DNA of 14,823 nt from positions 1 to 14,823 of the forward strand of contig JAJECB010000068.1 of the NCBI GenBank assembly GCA_022822245.1. Reading direction: 5' to 3'. Source of the stretch: Gammaproteobacteria bacterium (GTDB lineage: Bacteria; Pseudomonadota; Gammaproteobacteria; HK1). Each line of letters starts with the position of its first letter. Positions within the stretch are counted from its first letter, which is position 1. Shown here in pieces: positions 1 through 7,049 of this stretch. The notes under the pieces were generated by a model. It saw only the letters and a program-made list of their open reading frames with translations, searched no databases and was not told where the DNA came from. Made by a program: the position numbers and the translations under genes.

Positions 1-910
1 GCTGCAAAGCCACCAGCAGGTGCACGCAGTTCGCCACGACAATCATCAGCACGATGGTCGGTGCCGGCGCGATGGGCGGAGAAAAGGGCAGACCGGCCCA
101 TCCGCCAAGACCCACCGACGCAAGAATGGAAAAGACGATGACCATCCCGGTCGCCGCCACTCCCGCCCAGCCCCGGGTGAGGACGCCGAGGATCACGGCC
201 ATGAGCACAAGGCTTGCCGGCAGGAAGACCTTCTGGCTGTCGATCGAGGCTTCCACGAAGGTCTGGTTGATCATGACCGTGCCGACGGTGCGAAGGTCCA
301 CGCCGGGAAATCGTTCTTCGGCCTCGGAAGCCACCGACCGGGCGAATTCGGCCACTTCTGCCACCGCCTCCAGCAGGCCCTCCTGCGGCAGCTCGATCGT
401 GACGTTCACGACGCTGACATCGCCGTTCCGGGCGAGAATGCTGCCCGCGATGCGCGGGTCGGACGAGGCGATGGCGCGAATTCGAGACCGCGCTTCGGCT
501 CGGGTCAGCTCCTGGCGGTCGACGAGATCGCGTACGTACAGATCGTCGCCCTCGGCGGTCGTGTACTGAAAGTTGGCGAGCGAGTCGACTCGCCTCGAAT
601 ATGGCGCCTGCCAGCCGGCTTCGGTGAGCCACACGGCGGCCGAGAGCGCGTTTTCGGACGTGGCGTCGCCATCGTCCGGAACGATCAGGAACGCGACGTT
701 CTCGTTCTTTCCGTAGGTATTCTCCAGCGCTTCCAGCGCCAGGAGCTCCGGATTGTCGTCGTCGAAGAAGATGCGGTAGTTGGCGGAGAATTCGAGCCGC
801 GCAATGCCCCCCGACGCGACCGCGACGAGGAGCAGCGTGGTCAGGATGACCGACCAGCGCGCGGCGAGCACCCGTTCGGCAAATCGGGTCGCGAACTCGT
901 CTCCTGCCAT
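1..910 (-). CDS. RND-superfamily predicted exporter, N-terminal part (runs off the left edge)
   Basis: The reading frame opens at an ATG at 908-910 and stays open to the window edge (303 codons, C-terminus missing). The product begins MAGDEFATRFAERVLAARW, followed by a first membrane segment at about residues 19-39. A large periplasmic domain follows, with the stretches NYRIFFDDDNPEL, RVDSLANFQYT and EGDDLYVRDLV. A run of hydrophobic helices comes next (LPASLVLMAVILGVL to PTIVLMIVVANCVHLLVAL). This N-terminal layout, and the RVDSL-N-Q and GDDL-V-DLV signatures, are typical of the predicted RND exporters of the COG1033/MMPL type, which usually have two such halves and about 750-850 residues. 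The substrate cannot be told from sequence. The start has no strong Shine-Dalgarno sequence. It lies 29 bases after the nagZ stop on the same strand, so it may be the distal gene of the cell-wall operon, but no functional link is evident. Confidence 0.85.
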   Translation of the reverse strand, partial: MAGDEFATRFAERVLAARWSVILTTLLLVAVASGGIARLEFSANYRIFFDDDNPELLALEALENTYGKNENVAFLIVPDDGDATSENALSAAVWLTEAGWQAPYSRRVDSLANFQYTTAEGDDLYVRDLVDRQELTRAEARSRIRAIASSDPRIAGSILARNGDVSVVNVTIELPQEGLLEAVAEVAEFARSVASEAEERFPGVDLRTVGTVMINQTFVEASIDSQKVFLPASLVLMAVILGVLTRGWAGVAATGMVIVFSILASVGLGGWAGLPFSPPIAPAPTIVLMIVVANCVHLLVALQ

Positions 911-939
911 GTTTCGCTCGTCCGGGTTGGTGGAACCGG

Positions 940-2028
940 CTACCCCACCGGGCTCAAGTGCTCCCGAAGGAGCGCCGCCGCTTCATGGTACTCGCGCTCC
1001 CGCCCGGGCGGACCCCCGGCCGGACGCAGGCGGCCGAGGTTCCGCGTCGCGGGGGCCTCACCGGGCCGCCACCCGTCCAGCACCCGGACGAGCGACGCCC
1101 GGTCGTTCATCAGCAGGGCGGCGTCGCACCCCGCCGCGAGGGCGGACGCCACCCTCGCCTCGGGCGCGCGGAGGGGTCCCCTGGCCGCGCCCATCGAGAG
1201 GTCGTCGCTGAACACGATACCGGCAAAGCCGAGATCGCGTCTCAACACGCCGCGGAGCCACACCTCGGAGAAGGTCACCGCGGCCTGGCGGTCGACGGCC
1301 GGGAACCGGACATGGCTGGTCATCACCCCGCCGAGGCATGGAGAGAGCGCGGCGAACGGCACGAGGTCGGCCGCCCGCAGCGCGGCGAGCGAACGCTCGT
1401 CCTCCACCGGATCGAGGTGGGTGTCGCCCCGCGCCGTGCCGTGCCCGGGGAAATGCTTGCCGACACCCGAGAATCCCGCGCGCCCCGCGCCCCGGAGCCA
1501 GCTTCGCGCGAGGTCCGTCACCGCCTCCGGCCTGGAGTGGAAAGCCCGGTCCCCGATGGTCTCGTCGTTCCCCGCGCCGAGGTCGACGACCGGGGCGAAG
1601 TCGAGATCGAGCCCGGCGCGACGGAGCTCGGCCGCCGCGACGAGCCCCGCCGCCTCGGCGAGCGCCCTGGCGAGCGCCGGGTTGCGGTCGTACCCGGCCC
1701 CGATCCGGCGGGCGGCGGGAAGCTCGGTGAACTCTTGGCGGAACCGCTGCACGCGGCCCCCCTCGTGGTCCGTCGCGATGAGGAGCGGCGGCGAACGAAG
1801 CCCGTGCAGCTCGGTGGTCAGGGCCGCGAGCTGCCGCGGATCGGAGAAGTTGCGATCGAAGAGGACCACGCCGCCGATTGCCGGGTGCCTCGCGATCTCG
1901 CGGTCCTCTCCGCTCGGCTCGAGACCCGCGAGATCCATCATGAGGGGACCCAGCCCGCAAATCTCACCAGCTCCCTGCTGCGGACGCGGATCTGCTCGCG
2001 GTGACAAGGCGTCGGCCCGGCCGCTCAA
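940..2028 (-). CDS. nagZ: beta-N-acetylhexosaminidase NagZ (GH3, muropeptide recycling)
   Basis: NagZ is a cytoplasmic glycoside hydrolase family 3 enzyme. It removes N-acetylglucosamine from GlcNAc-anhydroMurNAc peptides during cell-wall recycling. Family motifs are clear in the 362-residue frame: [10 protein letters not shown] at 26-35, VVLFDRN at 54-60, [10 protein letters not shown] at 87-96, KHFPGHG at 191-197, the mobile-loop catalytic His in GDTH (201-204), and the nucleophile Asp within SDDLSM (274-279). E. coli NagZ has 341 residues and starts near the LGPLM motif, so about 25 extra N-terminal residues are predicted here. The TTG start at 2026-2028 is favoured by a GGGAGG ribosome site 4 bases upstream and by its TTGA overlap with the lipB stop. 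Alternatives are a CTG at 1951-1953, preceded by GGTGAG, or an ATG at 1939-1941. The extension region resembles a repeat element (see 1951-2000). Confidence 0.93.
   Translation of the reverse strand: MSGRADALSPRADPRPQQGAGEICGLGPLMMDLAGLEPSGEDREIARHPAIGGVVLFDRNFSDPRQLAALTTELHGLRSPPLLIATDHEGGRVQRFRQEFTELPAARRIGAGYDRNPALARALAEAAGLVAAAELRRAGLDLDFAPVVDLGAGNDETIGDRAFHSRPEAVTDLARSWLRGAGRAGFSGVGKHFPGHGTARGDTHLDPVEDERSLAALRAADLVPFAALSPCLGGVMTSHVRFPAVDRQAAVTFSEVWLRGVLRRDLGFAGIVFSDDLSMGAARGPLRAPEARVASALAAGCDAALLMNDRASLVRVLDGWRPGEAPATRNLGRLRPAGGPPGREREYHEAAALLREHLSPVG
1951..2000. repeat. diverged half-copy of the dacA-lipB inverted-repeat element
   Basis: Read on the plus strand from 1951, this segment aligns without gaps to the reverse complement of the right arm of the element at 2679-2861 (bases 2861 down to 2812). 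I count about 37 matches in 50, including a 14-base exact run CCTGCTGCGGACGC and then ATCTGCT-GCG. Its outer end, CAGCCCGCAAA, resembles the outer end of both arms. It lies inside the predicted 5' end of nagZ and would encode most of that protein's N-terminal extension. Homology is inferred from hand alignment only. Confidence 0.5.
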
Positions 2029-2669
2029 TGCGCCTCCCGGCGGTGCGTCACGTGCGCCATCACCTCCCGCGCGACGCGCTCCCCGGTCTCCCGGACCGAC
2101 CAGTCGACGCCGAGGTCATGGAGCCGGGTGACCTCCAGATCCGCGTAGCCGCACGGGTCGATGCCGCAAAAGGGGGCGAGGTCGAGGTCGACGTTGACCG
2201 CGACCCCGTGATAGGTGCAGCCCCGCCGCACCCTGAGGCCGAGGGCGGCGAGCTTCGCGCCGTTCACGTAGACGCCGGGCGCCCCCGGGCGCCGGGCGGC
2301 GACCACTCCCGCTCGCCCCACCACGTCGATGACCGCCTGCTCGAGTCCGTGAACGAAGGCGCGCACCCCGCATCCGAGACGGCGAAGGTCGACGAGGACG
2401 TAGACGACGGCCTGGCCGGGTCCGTGATAGGTCACCTGCCCGCCCCGGTCCGTCGCGACGACCGGGATCCGCCCCGGGGCGTGCACATGCTCGCGCCGTC
2501 CCGCCAGTCCGAGGGTATAGACGGGGGGATGCTCGACGAGCCAGATCTCGTCCGGCGAATCGCTGCCGCGCGCGTCCGTGAACGCGCGCATGTCGGCGAC
2601 CGAGCGCCCCCAGTCCCGGCACCCGAGCCGGCGAATATTGAGTTCGGGCGGGAGGGACGCTCGCGCCAC
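2025..2669 (-). CDS. lipB: octanoyl-[acyl-carrier-protein]:protein N-octanoyltransferase LipB
   Basis: LipB moves octanoate from acyl carrier protein to the lipoyl domains of 2-oxoacid dehydrogenases and the glycine cleavage H protein. This is the first step of lipoate assembly in the cytoplasm. The 214-residue length is normal. Visible motifs are [12 protein letters not shown] (43-54), [12 protein letters not shown] (75-86), the NGAKLAALG segment with the catalytic Lys at 139, and GIDPCG with the catalytic Cys at 173 in the usual [14 protein letters not shown] context. The start is a GTG at 2667-2669, placed so that the protein begins just before the conserved LNIRRLG. Its weak ribosome site (AGGGA) spans the junction with the inverted-repeat element that ends at 2679. 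The stop overlaps the nagZ TTG start. The usual partner lipA is not adjacent, and ybeD (DUF493), often found between dacA and lipB, is absent. Confidence 0.96.
   Translation of the reverse strand: MARASLPPELNIRRLGCRDWGRSVADMRAFTDARGSDSPDEIWLVEHPPVYTLGLAGRREHVHAPGRIPVVATDRGGQVTYHGPGQAVVYVLVDLRRLGCGVRAFVHGLEQAVIDVVGRAGVVAARRPGAPGVYVNGAKLAALGLRVRRGCTYHGVAVNVDLDLAPFCGIDPCGYADLEVTRLHDLGVDWSVRETGERVAREVMAHVTHRREAH
2033..2038 (-). promoter_or_regulatory. ribosome binding site deciding the nagZ TTG start
   Basis: The minus strand reads GGGAGG here, 4 bases before the TTG at 2026-2028 and inside the last codons of lipB. It is the strongest Shine-Dalgarno sequence near any candidate nagZ start. With the TTGA overlap it suggests translation coupled to lipB. 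Confidence 0.55.
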
Positions 2670-2678
2670 GGTGTTCCC

Positions 2679-2861
2679 TAGCCCGCAAAATACACCGATG
2701 TTCGTCGCGAGGGCGCCAAGATGCTGGGGGTTGTGGGCCGCACGGCCCGAAAGCCGCTGACGGCGTAGTCGACACTCCGGTGACGCGGCTTGTGGGAGTC
2801 CGGCCCGCTAACGCAAGCAGATTGGCGTCCGCAGCAGGACATCGGTGTATTTTCCGGGCTA
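2679..2861. repeat. 183-bp inverted-repeat element (MITE- or REP-like) filling the dacA-lipB gap
   Basis: Two arms face each other. The left arm begins TAGCCCGCAAAATACACCGA at 2679. The right arm, read from 2861 on the minus strand, begins TAGCCCGGAAAATACACCGA. The first 23 bases match at 22 positions, and a weaker match continues to about 45 bases (2679-2724 against 2817-2861), ending in CGCCAA and TGC. The middle holds a perfect hairpin GGGCCG-CA-CGGCCC (2735-2748), a 7-bp pair AAGCCGC/GCGGCTT (2751-2757 and 2785-2791), and two imperfect direct repeats starting TTGTGGG (2731 and 2790). I find no convincing ORF and no target-site duplication. The right arm contains the dacA stop codon, and the left arm ends 9 bases before the lipB GTG. 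In the operon transcript it could fold into one long stem. Confidence 0.8.
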
Positions 2862-4034
2862 ACGCCAGAGCAGCCAGAACCAGTCGAGGGCGCGGCGGTA
2901 GAGCGAGCCTTGCGGCACCTCGGCCAGCGCGACCAGCTCGCGTTCCTCGATCTTCTCGTCTCCCAGGGTGACCTCGAGAGTGCCGACCCGACCCGCCTCC
3001 GGGACAGGCGCAATGAGCGGTTCAACGAACGCGACCCTCGTGTCGACCCCGTCGGCCTTGCGCCGCTCGACGGTCAGCCACAGGTCCTCGGCGACTCCCG
3101 CCTCCACCGACGGCCGATCTCCCGACCAGACCCGGACCGTCCCGATCGGCTCGTTCTCGGCGTACACGAGGCTGGTCTGAAAGTTCCGATAGCCGTAGTT
3201 GAACAGCGCCTCGGCGGACCGGAAACGCTCCCGCGAGCTGGGAGCGCCCATGACCACGGCGACGACCCTCATGCCCTCGCGGTTGGCCGAAACCGCGAGG
3301 CAGTAGCCGGCGGCCCTGGTGTACCCGGTCTTTCCGCCGTCCACCGACGGATCGCGCTTGAGCAGACGATTGCGGTTCGGCTGCTTGATGTCGTTGTAGG
3401 TGAACGACTCCAGGGTGTGCCAGGCGTACATCTCGGGGAAGTCGCGCATGAGGGCGCGCATGAGGATGGCGACGTCCCGGGCGGTCGTGTAATTGCGCTC
3501 GTGGGGAAGCCCGTGGGAGTTCGCAAAGCTCGACCCGGTCATGCCGAGGGCCGCCGCGTGCTCGTTCATGAGCTGCACGAAGGCCTCCTCGGTGCCGGAC
3601 ACGCGCTCGGCGAGCGCGACGCTCGCATCGTTGCCGGACTGCACGATAATCCCCTTGAGGAGGCCTTCGACCGATACCCGGCTCCCGACCTCGATGAACA
3701 TCTGCGAGCCGCCCATCTTCCACGCCCTGCGACTCACCGTGACCATCTCGTCGAGGGCGAGGTCGCCGGCCGCGAGCTCGGCGAACGCGACGTAGACGGT
3801 CATCAGCTTGACCAGGCTCGCGGGCTCCATCTTCCGGTCCGCGTTCTCCTCCGCGAGGACCCGTCCGGTGTGGAAGTCCTGCAGGAACCACGCCTCGGCG
3901 TTGAGCTGAACCGGGTTCGCGGCGGACGCCGCGAGCGCGAACCCGAATGCCGCGACCCCCACGACCCCTGCAGCCCACCGCCATCGCCGGCCCGTCCGCC
4001 GGACGGGCGGCGCATCAACTGTGGCTTGAAGCAT
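2859..4034 (-). CDS. dacA: D-alanyl-D-alanine carboxypeptidase (PBP5/6 family)
   Basis: DacA removes the terminal D-Ala from peptidoglycan pentapeptides in the periplasm, which limits crosslinking. The 391-residue product has an arginine-rich N-terminus and a hydrophobic signal segment (about 21-38) ending ASA, so cleavage near residue 38-39 is likely. The class C low-molecular-mass PBP motifs are all present: SLVK with nucleophile Ser73 and Lys76, SGN at 133-135, and KTG at 235-237. A PBP5 C-terminal beta domain follows, and the protein ends in an aromatic-rich amphipathic tail (SLYRRALDWFWLLWR), a typical inner-membrane anchor. The ATG at 4032-4034 is chosen over an upstream frame opening at 4103 because GGAAGAGG lies 6 bases before it. 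It overlaps the rlpA end by 20 bases. The TAG stop forms the outermost three bases of the adjacent repeat element. Confidence 0.96.
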   Translation of the reverse strand: MLQATVDAPPVRRTGRRWRWAAGVVGVAAFGFALAASAANPVQLNAEAWFLQDFHTGRVLAEENADRKMEPASLVKLMTVYVAFAELAAGDLALDEMVTVSRRAWKMGGSQMFIEVGSRVSVEGLLKGIIVQSGNDASVALAERVSGTEEAFVQLMNEHAAALGMTGSSFANSHGLPHERNYTTARDVAILMRALMRDFPEMYAWHTLESFTYNDIKQPNRNRLLKRDPSVDGGKTGYTRAAGYCLAVSANREGMRVVAVVMGAPSSRERFRSAEALFNYGYRNFQTSLVYAENEPIGTVRVWSGDRPSVEAGVAEDLWLTVERRKADGVDTRVAFVEPLIAPVPEAGRVGTLEVTLGDEKIEERELVALAEVPQGSLYRRALDWFWLLWR

Positions 4035-4953
4035 TGTCGTCCTCTTCCGTGTCCTCGCCCTGGCCCTCAATGACCACCCGGGCATTGCGCACCCCCTCCG
4101 CATTCAGCCGGTCGAGCACCCGATCCGTCTCGTCCGGTCCAGAGAGCGGTCCGATGCGCACGCGGTGAATGATCCGATCCTCGTTCTCGATCCAGCGGAC
4201 CGACGCGAGGCCGGGCCGCAGCTTCTCCGCGAGCGCGTGCGCCTTCGTGGCGTTGCCCTCGCTGGTGTACGCGCCGACCTGAACGAAGTAGCGCACCGGC
4301 TCCGGCGCGACGCGGGGCGGAGGTCGGGCACGACCGTCTCCGCCGATCTCGATTGCCCGGACCTCCACCGGACCCGAGCCGGCATCCGCAATCCCCAACT
4401 TGACCGCCGCCGTGTAGGAGAGGTCGATGATGCGGCCGGGATGGAACGGACCGCGGTCATTGACCCGCACCACCGCGCTCGCTCCGTTCTCGAGGTGGGT
4501 CACCCGGACGTAGGTGGGAAGGGGCAGGCTTCGATGCGCGGCCGTCATCGCGAACATGTCGTACGGCTCGCGGTTGCTGGTGAGGCGCTTGTGGAACTTT
4601 CGCCCGTACCACGACGCGATCCCCCGTTCGACGTACCCCCGGCTCGAAGGCAGGGTCCGATACCGCCGGCCGAACACGACGTAGGTGCGCGGGTTGCCGT
4701 AGCGGCTCCGGGGCTCCGGGTTCGGCACCGCGTCGGGAACCCGCAACAGCTCGGCCCGGGACGGTCCGCCGATCGGAGGGCCGTCCCGGGTGGGGTCCCG
4801 CTCCCCTCCCCGCCTCGCGTAGAGCGGCTCGGCGGGAGCCCGGGCCGGACTTGCCTCCGGGCGATTCGCGCCGGAAAGGGTCTCGTCGAGCGGCGGGGAG
4901 CCTGCACATCCCGCGAGGACCGCGATGCCGAGGGCGAGCGCCGCACGCCTCAC
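4015..4953 (-). CDS. rlpA: septal ring lytic transglycosylase RlpA family lipoprotein
   Basis: RlpA is an outer-membrane lipoprotein. In Pseudomonas aeruginosa it cleaves glycan strands that lack stem peptides. The 312-residue product has a lipobox LAGC with lipidated Cys16, a proline- and arginine-rich linker to about residue 85, the double-psi beta-barrel RlpA domain (about 108-190) and a C-terminal SPOR domain (about 221-295) that binds denuded glycan. Within the barrel are GIASWYG, TAAHRSLPLP with His140 and VRVNDRGPF with Asp166. Their 26-residue spacing equals that of the catalytic H131 and D157 of the P. aeruginosa enzyme. The GTG start at 4951-4953 overlaps the mltB stop as GTGA and has GGGGAG 5 bases upstream. 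The downstream end overlaps dacA. The C-terminal tail is acidic (EGQGEDTEEDDN). Confidence 0.95.
   Translation of the reverse strand: MRRAALALGIAVLAGCAGSPPLDETLSGANRPEASPARAPAEPLYARRGGERDPTRDGPPIGGPSRAELLRVPDAVPNPEPRSRYGNPRTYVVFGRRYRTLPSSRGYVERGIASWYGRKFHKRLTSNREPYDMFAMTAAHRSLPLPTYVRVTHLENGASAVVRVNDRGPFHPGRIIDLSYTAAVKLGIADAGSGPVEVRAIEIGGDGRARPPPRVAPEPVRYFVQVGAYTSEGNATKAHALAEKLRPGLASVRWIENEDRIIHRVRIGPLSGPDETDRVLDRLNAEGVRNARVVIEGQGEDTEEDDNASSHS
4041..4048 (-). promoter_or_regulatory. ribosome binding site deciding the dacA start
   Basis: The minus strand reads GGAAGAGG, 6 bases before the ATG at 4032-4034 and inside the last rlpA codons. It supports this start over the in-frame upstream position at 4103, and places dacA translation within rlpA. 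Confidence 0.6.
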
Positions 4954-5942
4954 CTGTTCTCCCCGCGCCCGATCTCGACCGCGAGCTGATGAACCGCCAT
5001 TGCGTAGAGGGCGCTCCGGTTGTACCTCGTAATCACGTAGAAGTTGCGGAACCCCGCCCAGTACTCCGGCCCTTCGGTGCCGTCGAGTCGAACGAGCGCG
5101 ACGGGCGTCTCCGGAGCGGGCGGCACGGCACCGTCCCCGGCCCGCACGCCCGCCGCTTCGAGATCGCTCCACGCGAGCTCTGGACGAAGCTCGCCCGCGA
5201 GCGGATCGGCGCGCGCGGGCTCGCCTACCGTCAGCGGGGCGGCGACCGGCTCCCCCGCCCGCCAGCCGTGCCGGCTGAGGTACGAGCCGACACTGCCGAC
5301 GGCGTCGACCACGCTGCCCGAGAGGTCGCGCCGTCCGTCGCCGTCGAAGTCGACCGCGTAGGCGCGATAGCTGCTCGGAATGAACTGAGGGATCCCGATC
5401 GCCCCGGCGTAGGAGCCTTTCAGGTCGGCGGTGCTCCGGTTCTCCTCCCGGAGGAACAGGAGGTACTCCTCGAGCTCGCGGCGGAAGAACTTGCCCCGGC
5501 GGGGCGAGAAGAACGCGAGCGTCGAGAGGGAGTCGATGACGCGGAACCGGCCCGTGTACCGCCCGTAGAAGGTCTCGACGCCGATGATCGCGGCCACGAT
5601 CTCGGGAGGCACCCCGTAGCGCTCCTGCACCCGCTCGAGCACCGGCCGGTGCTCGGCAACGAACTTCGCGCCGCCGCGAACCCGTTCGGGGGTGACGAAG
5701 ATCTCCCGATAGGCGTGCCACGGCTTCGCCTCCGCCGGGCGGGCGAACGCATCGAGGATCGACTGCTGCCGGCGGGCGCCGCGAAAGATCTCTTCCAGCC
5801 AGGCCCCGTCGAGTCCGTGCCGTGACTCGACCTCGTGCATGAACGACCGCACCGCCGCGACCTCGTCCAGCGGGCCGTCCACGGACCACGCCGCCGGAGC
5901 GAATCCGCACAGAAGACCGGCCAACACCCGCCGTATCCGCAT
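4950..5942 (-). CDS. mltB: membrane-bound or periplasmic lytic murein transglycosylase B
   Basis: MltB cleaves the MurNAc-GlcNAc bond of peptidoglycan to leave 1,6-anhydroMurNAc ends, making room for new strands and feeding recycling. The 330-residue product begins with a short signal segment MRIRRVLAGLLCGFAPAAWS. LLCG does not fit a lipobox well, so a soluble periplasmic form is more likely than a lipoprotein. The catalytic Glu is Glu123 in IIGVETFYGRY. Other family segments are LAFFSPRRGKFFRREL, AGAIGIPQFIPSSYR and the Slt35-type calcium-binding EF-hand loop DFDGDGRRDL. The C-terminal NFYVITRYNRS-LYAMAV is typical of the family. The ATG at 5940-5942 has GGAGGT 5 bases upstream (5948-5953), the clearest ribosome site in the operon. 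The gene follows rodA by 14 bases and overlaps rlpA by 4. Confidence 0.96.
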   Translation of the reverse strand: MRIRRVLAGLLCGFAPAAWSVDGPLDEVAAVRSFMHEVESRHGLDGAWLEEIFRGARRQQSILDAFARPAEAKPWHAYREIFVTPERVRGGAKFVAEHRPVLERVQERYGVPPEIVAAIIGVETFYGRYTGRFRVIDSLSTLAFFSPRRGKFFRRELEEYLLFLREENRSTADLKGSYAGAIGIPQFIPSSYRAYAVDFDGDGRRDLSGSVVDAVGSVGSYLSRHGWRAGEPVAAPLTVGEPARADPLAGELRPELAWSDLEAAGVRAGDGAVPPAPETPVALVRLDGTEGPEYWAGFRNFYVITRYNRSALYAMAVHQLAVEIGRGENR

Positions 5943-5956
5943 CCGATACCTCCTTG

Positions 5957-7045
5957 CTAGTCCGCCAGCAGCCGCCGGTGCGAGAACATCGCCATCACGA
6001 TTCCGAACGCCGCCATCGTGGTCACCAGGGAAGTCCCGCCGTAGCTTATCAGCGGGAGCGGCAGCCCAACCACCGGGAGCAGCCCGCTCACCATGCCGAC
6101 GTTCACGAACACGTGCATGAAGAACGAAAGCACGAGACCCGCCGCGACGAGCCGGCCGAAGGCCTCCTGGGACTGTCCCGCGATCCAGAGCCCGCGGAAG
6201 ACCACGATCCCGACCAGCACGAGGATTACCAGGACCCCGAGCAGCCCGAACTCCTCGGCCAGCACCGCGAACACGAAGTCCGTGGAACGTTCCGGGAGGA
6301 AGTCGAGCTGCGACTGCGTCCCGTTGAGCCATCCCTTTCCGTAGACTCCGCCCGAGCCGATCGCGATCTTGGACTGGAAGACCTGGTAGCCGGCGCCAAG
6401 GGGATTGCGGTCGGGATCGAGGAAGGTGATGACGCGCTCGCGCTGATAGTCCTTGAGCCAGTACCACGCGAACGGCAGCGAGGCGAGCCCCACGGCCGCG
6501 AAGGTGCCGATGAGCCGCCAGCTCACGCCGGCGATGAACAGCAGCCCCGCCCCCGCGACCGCGATGATGACCGCGGTTCCGAGGTCCGGCTGGTATCCGG
6601 TGAGAACGACGGGGAGCGCAATGAACGCCCCCGCCGGGAGGACCACCGAGAGCCGCAGCGCCCCTCCCCGCTTCGCGAGGAACGCGGCCACCATCAGCGG
6701 GGTGGCGATCTTCGCCACCTCCGCCGGCTGGAACTGGAGCCCACCCGCCGCGAGCCACCGCTGCGCGCCCTTCGCCGAGGAGCCGATCAGGAACACCGCG
6801 ACCAGCGCCGCGATGGTGGCGGCGTAGAACCATGGCGCCCACCGGGCGTAGTAGCCCGGCTCGACGTGGGCGAGCGCGACCATGACTCCGCCCCCGACCG
6901 CGAGCCGAACGAGCTGGCGATACAGGAGCGATTCCCCGCCCGTCGAGTACGCGCCGAGCAGGCCGATTCCGGCAAGCAGCATGAGCGCGCACACGAGGGG
7001 AACGTCGAACCGCGCGAGGCGGGGACGAAGATGGCGGAGGTCCAC
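5957..7045 (-). CDS. rodA: peptidoglycan glycosyltransferase RodA (SEDS family)
   Basis: RodA (also MrdB) is the SEDS glycan polymerase of the elongasome. It works with PBP2 in the inner membrane to extend glycan strands from lipid II during lateral wall growth. The 362-residue product has about ten hydrophobic segments and the family signatures GAQRWL (93-98), YQPDLGTA (151-158) and GTQSQLDFLPERSTDFVFAVLAE from residue 242. The last of these contains Asp256, the position of the essential extracellular Asp of SEDS polymerases. Near the end are LPLPLISYGGTS (328-339) and MFSHRR. The start is a GTG at 7043-7045, four bases after the mrdA stop, with GAGGTGA just upstream across that stop. This arrangement indicates coupled synthesis of the polymerase and its transpeptidase partner. 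Confidence 0.97.
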   Translation of the reverse strand: MDLRHLRPRLARFDVPLVCALMLLAGIGLLGAYSTGGESLLYRQLVRLAVGGGVMVALAHVEPGYYARWAPWFYAATIAALVAVFLIGSSAKGAQRWLAAGGLQFQPAEVAKIATPLMVAAFLAKRGGALRLSVVLPAGAFIALPVVLTGYQPDLGTAVIIAVAGAGLLFIAGVSWRLIGTFAAVGLASLPFAWYWLKDYQRERVITFLDPDRNPLGAGYQVFQSKIAIGSGGVYGKGWLNGTQSQLDFLPERSTDFVFAVLAEEFGLLGVLVILVLVGIVVFRGLWIAGQSQEAFGRLVAAGLVLSFFMHVFVNVGMVSGLLPVVGLPLPLISYGGTSLVTTMAAFGIVMAMFSHRRLLAD

Positions 7046-7049
7046 GCGG

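Noticed and set aside
20..2131. 703-codon plus-strand open frame across the RND, nagZ and lipB genes
   Set aside because: Its translation is rich in Arg, Ala and Pro with no recognisable motif. It is antisense to three well-supported genes and is expected from the high GC content.
2671..2869. Target-site duplication flanking the 183-bp element
   Set aside because: The flanks (GTGTTCCC and ACGCCAGA) do not repeat, so transposition cannot be proven from this copy.
2678..3025. Minus-strand 115-codon open frame crossing the repeat element
   Set aside because: It overlaps the dacA 3' end in another frame, and its sequence over the element is low-information. There is no ribosome site.
2790..4073. 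427-codon plus-strand open frame opposite dacA
   Set aside because: The minus strand encodes a complete DacA with SxxK, SGN and KTG motifs, while the plus frame shows no motif.
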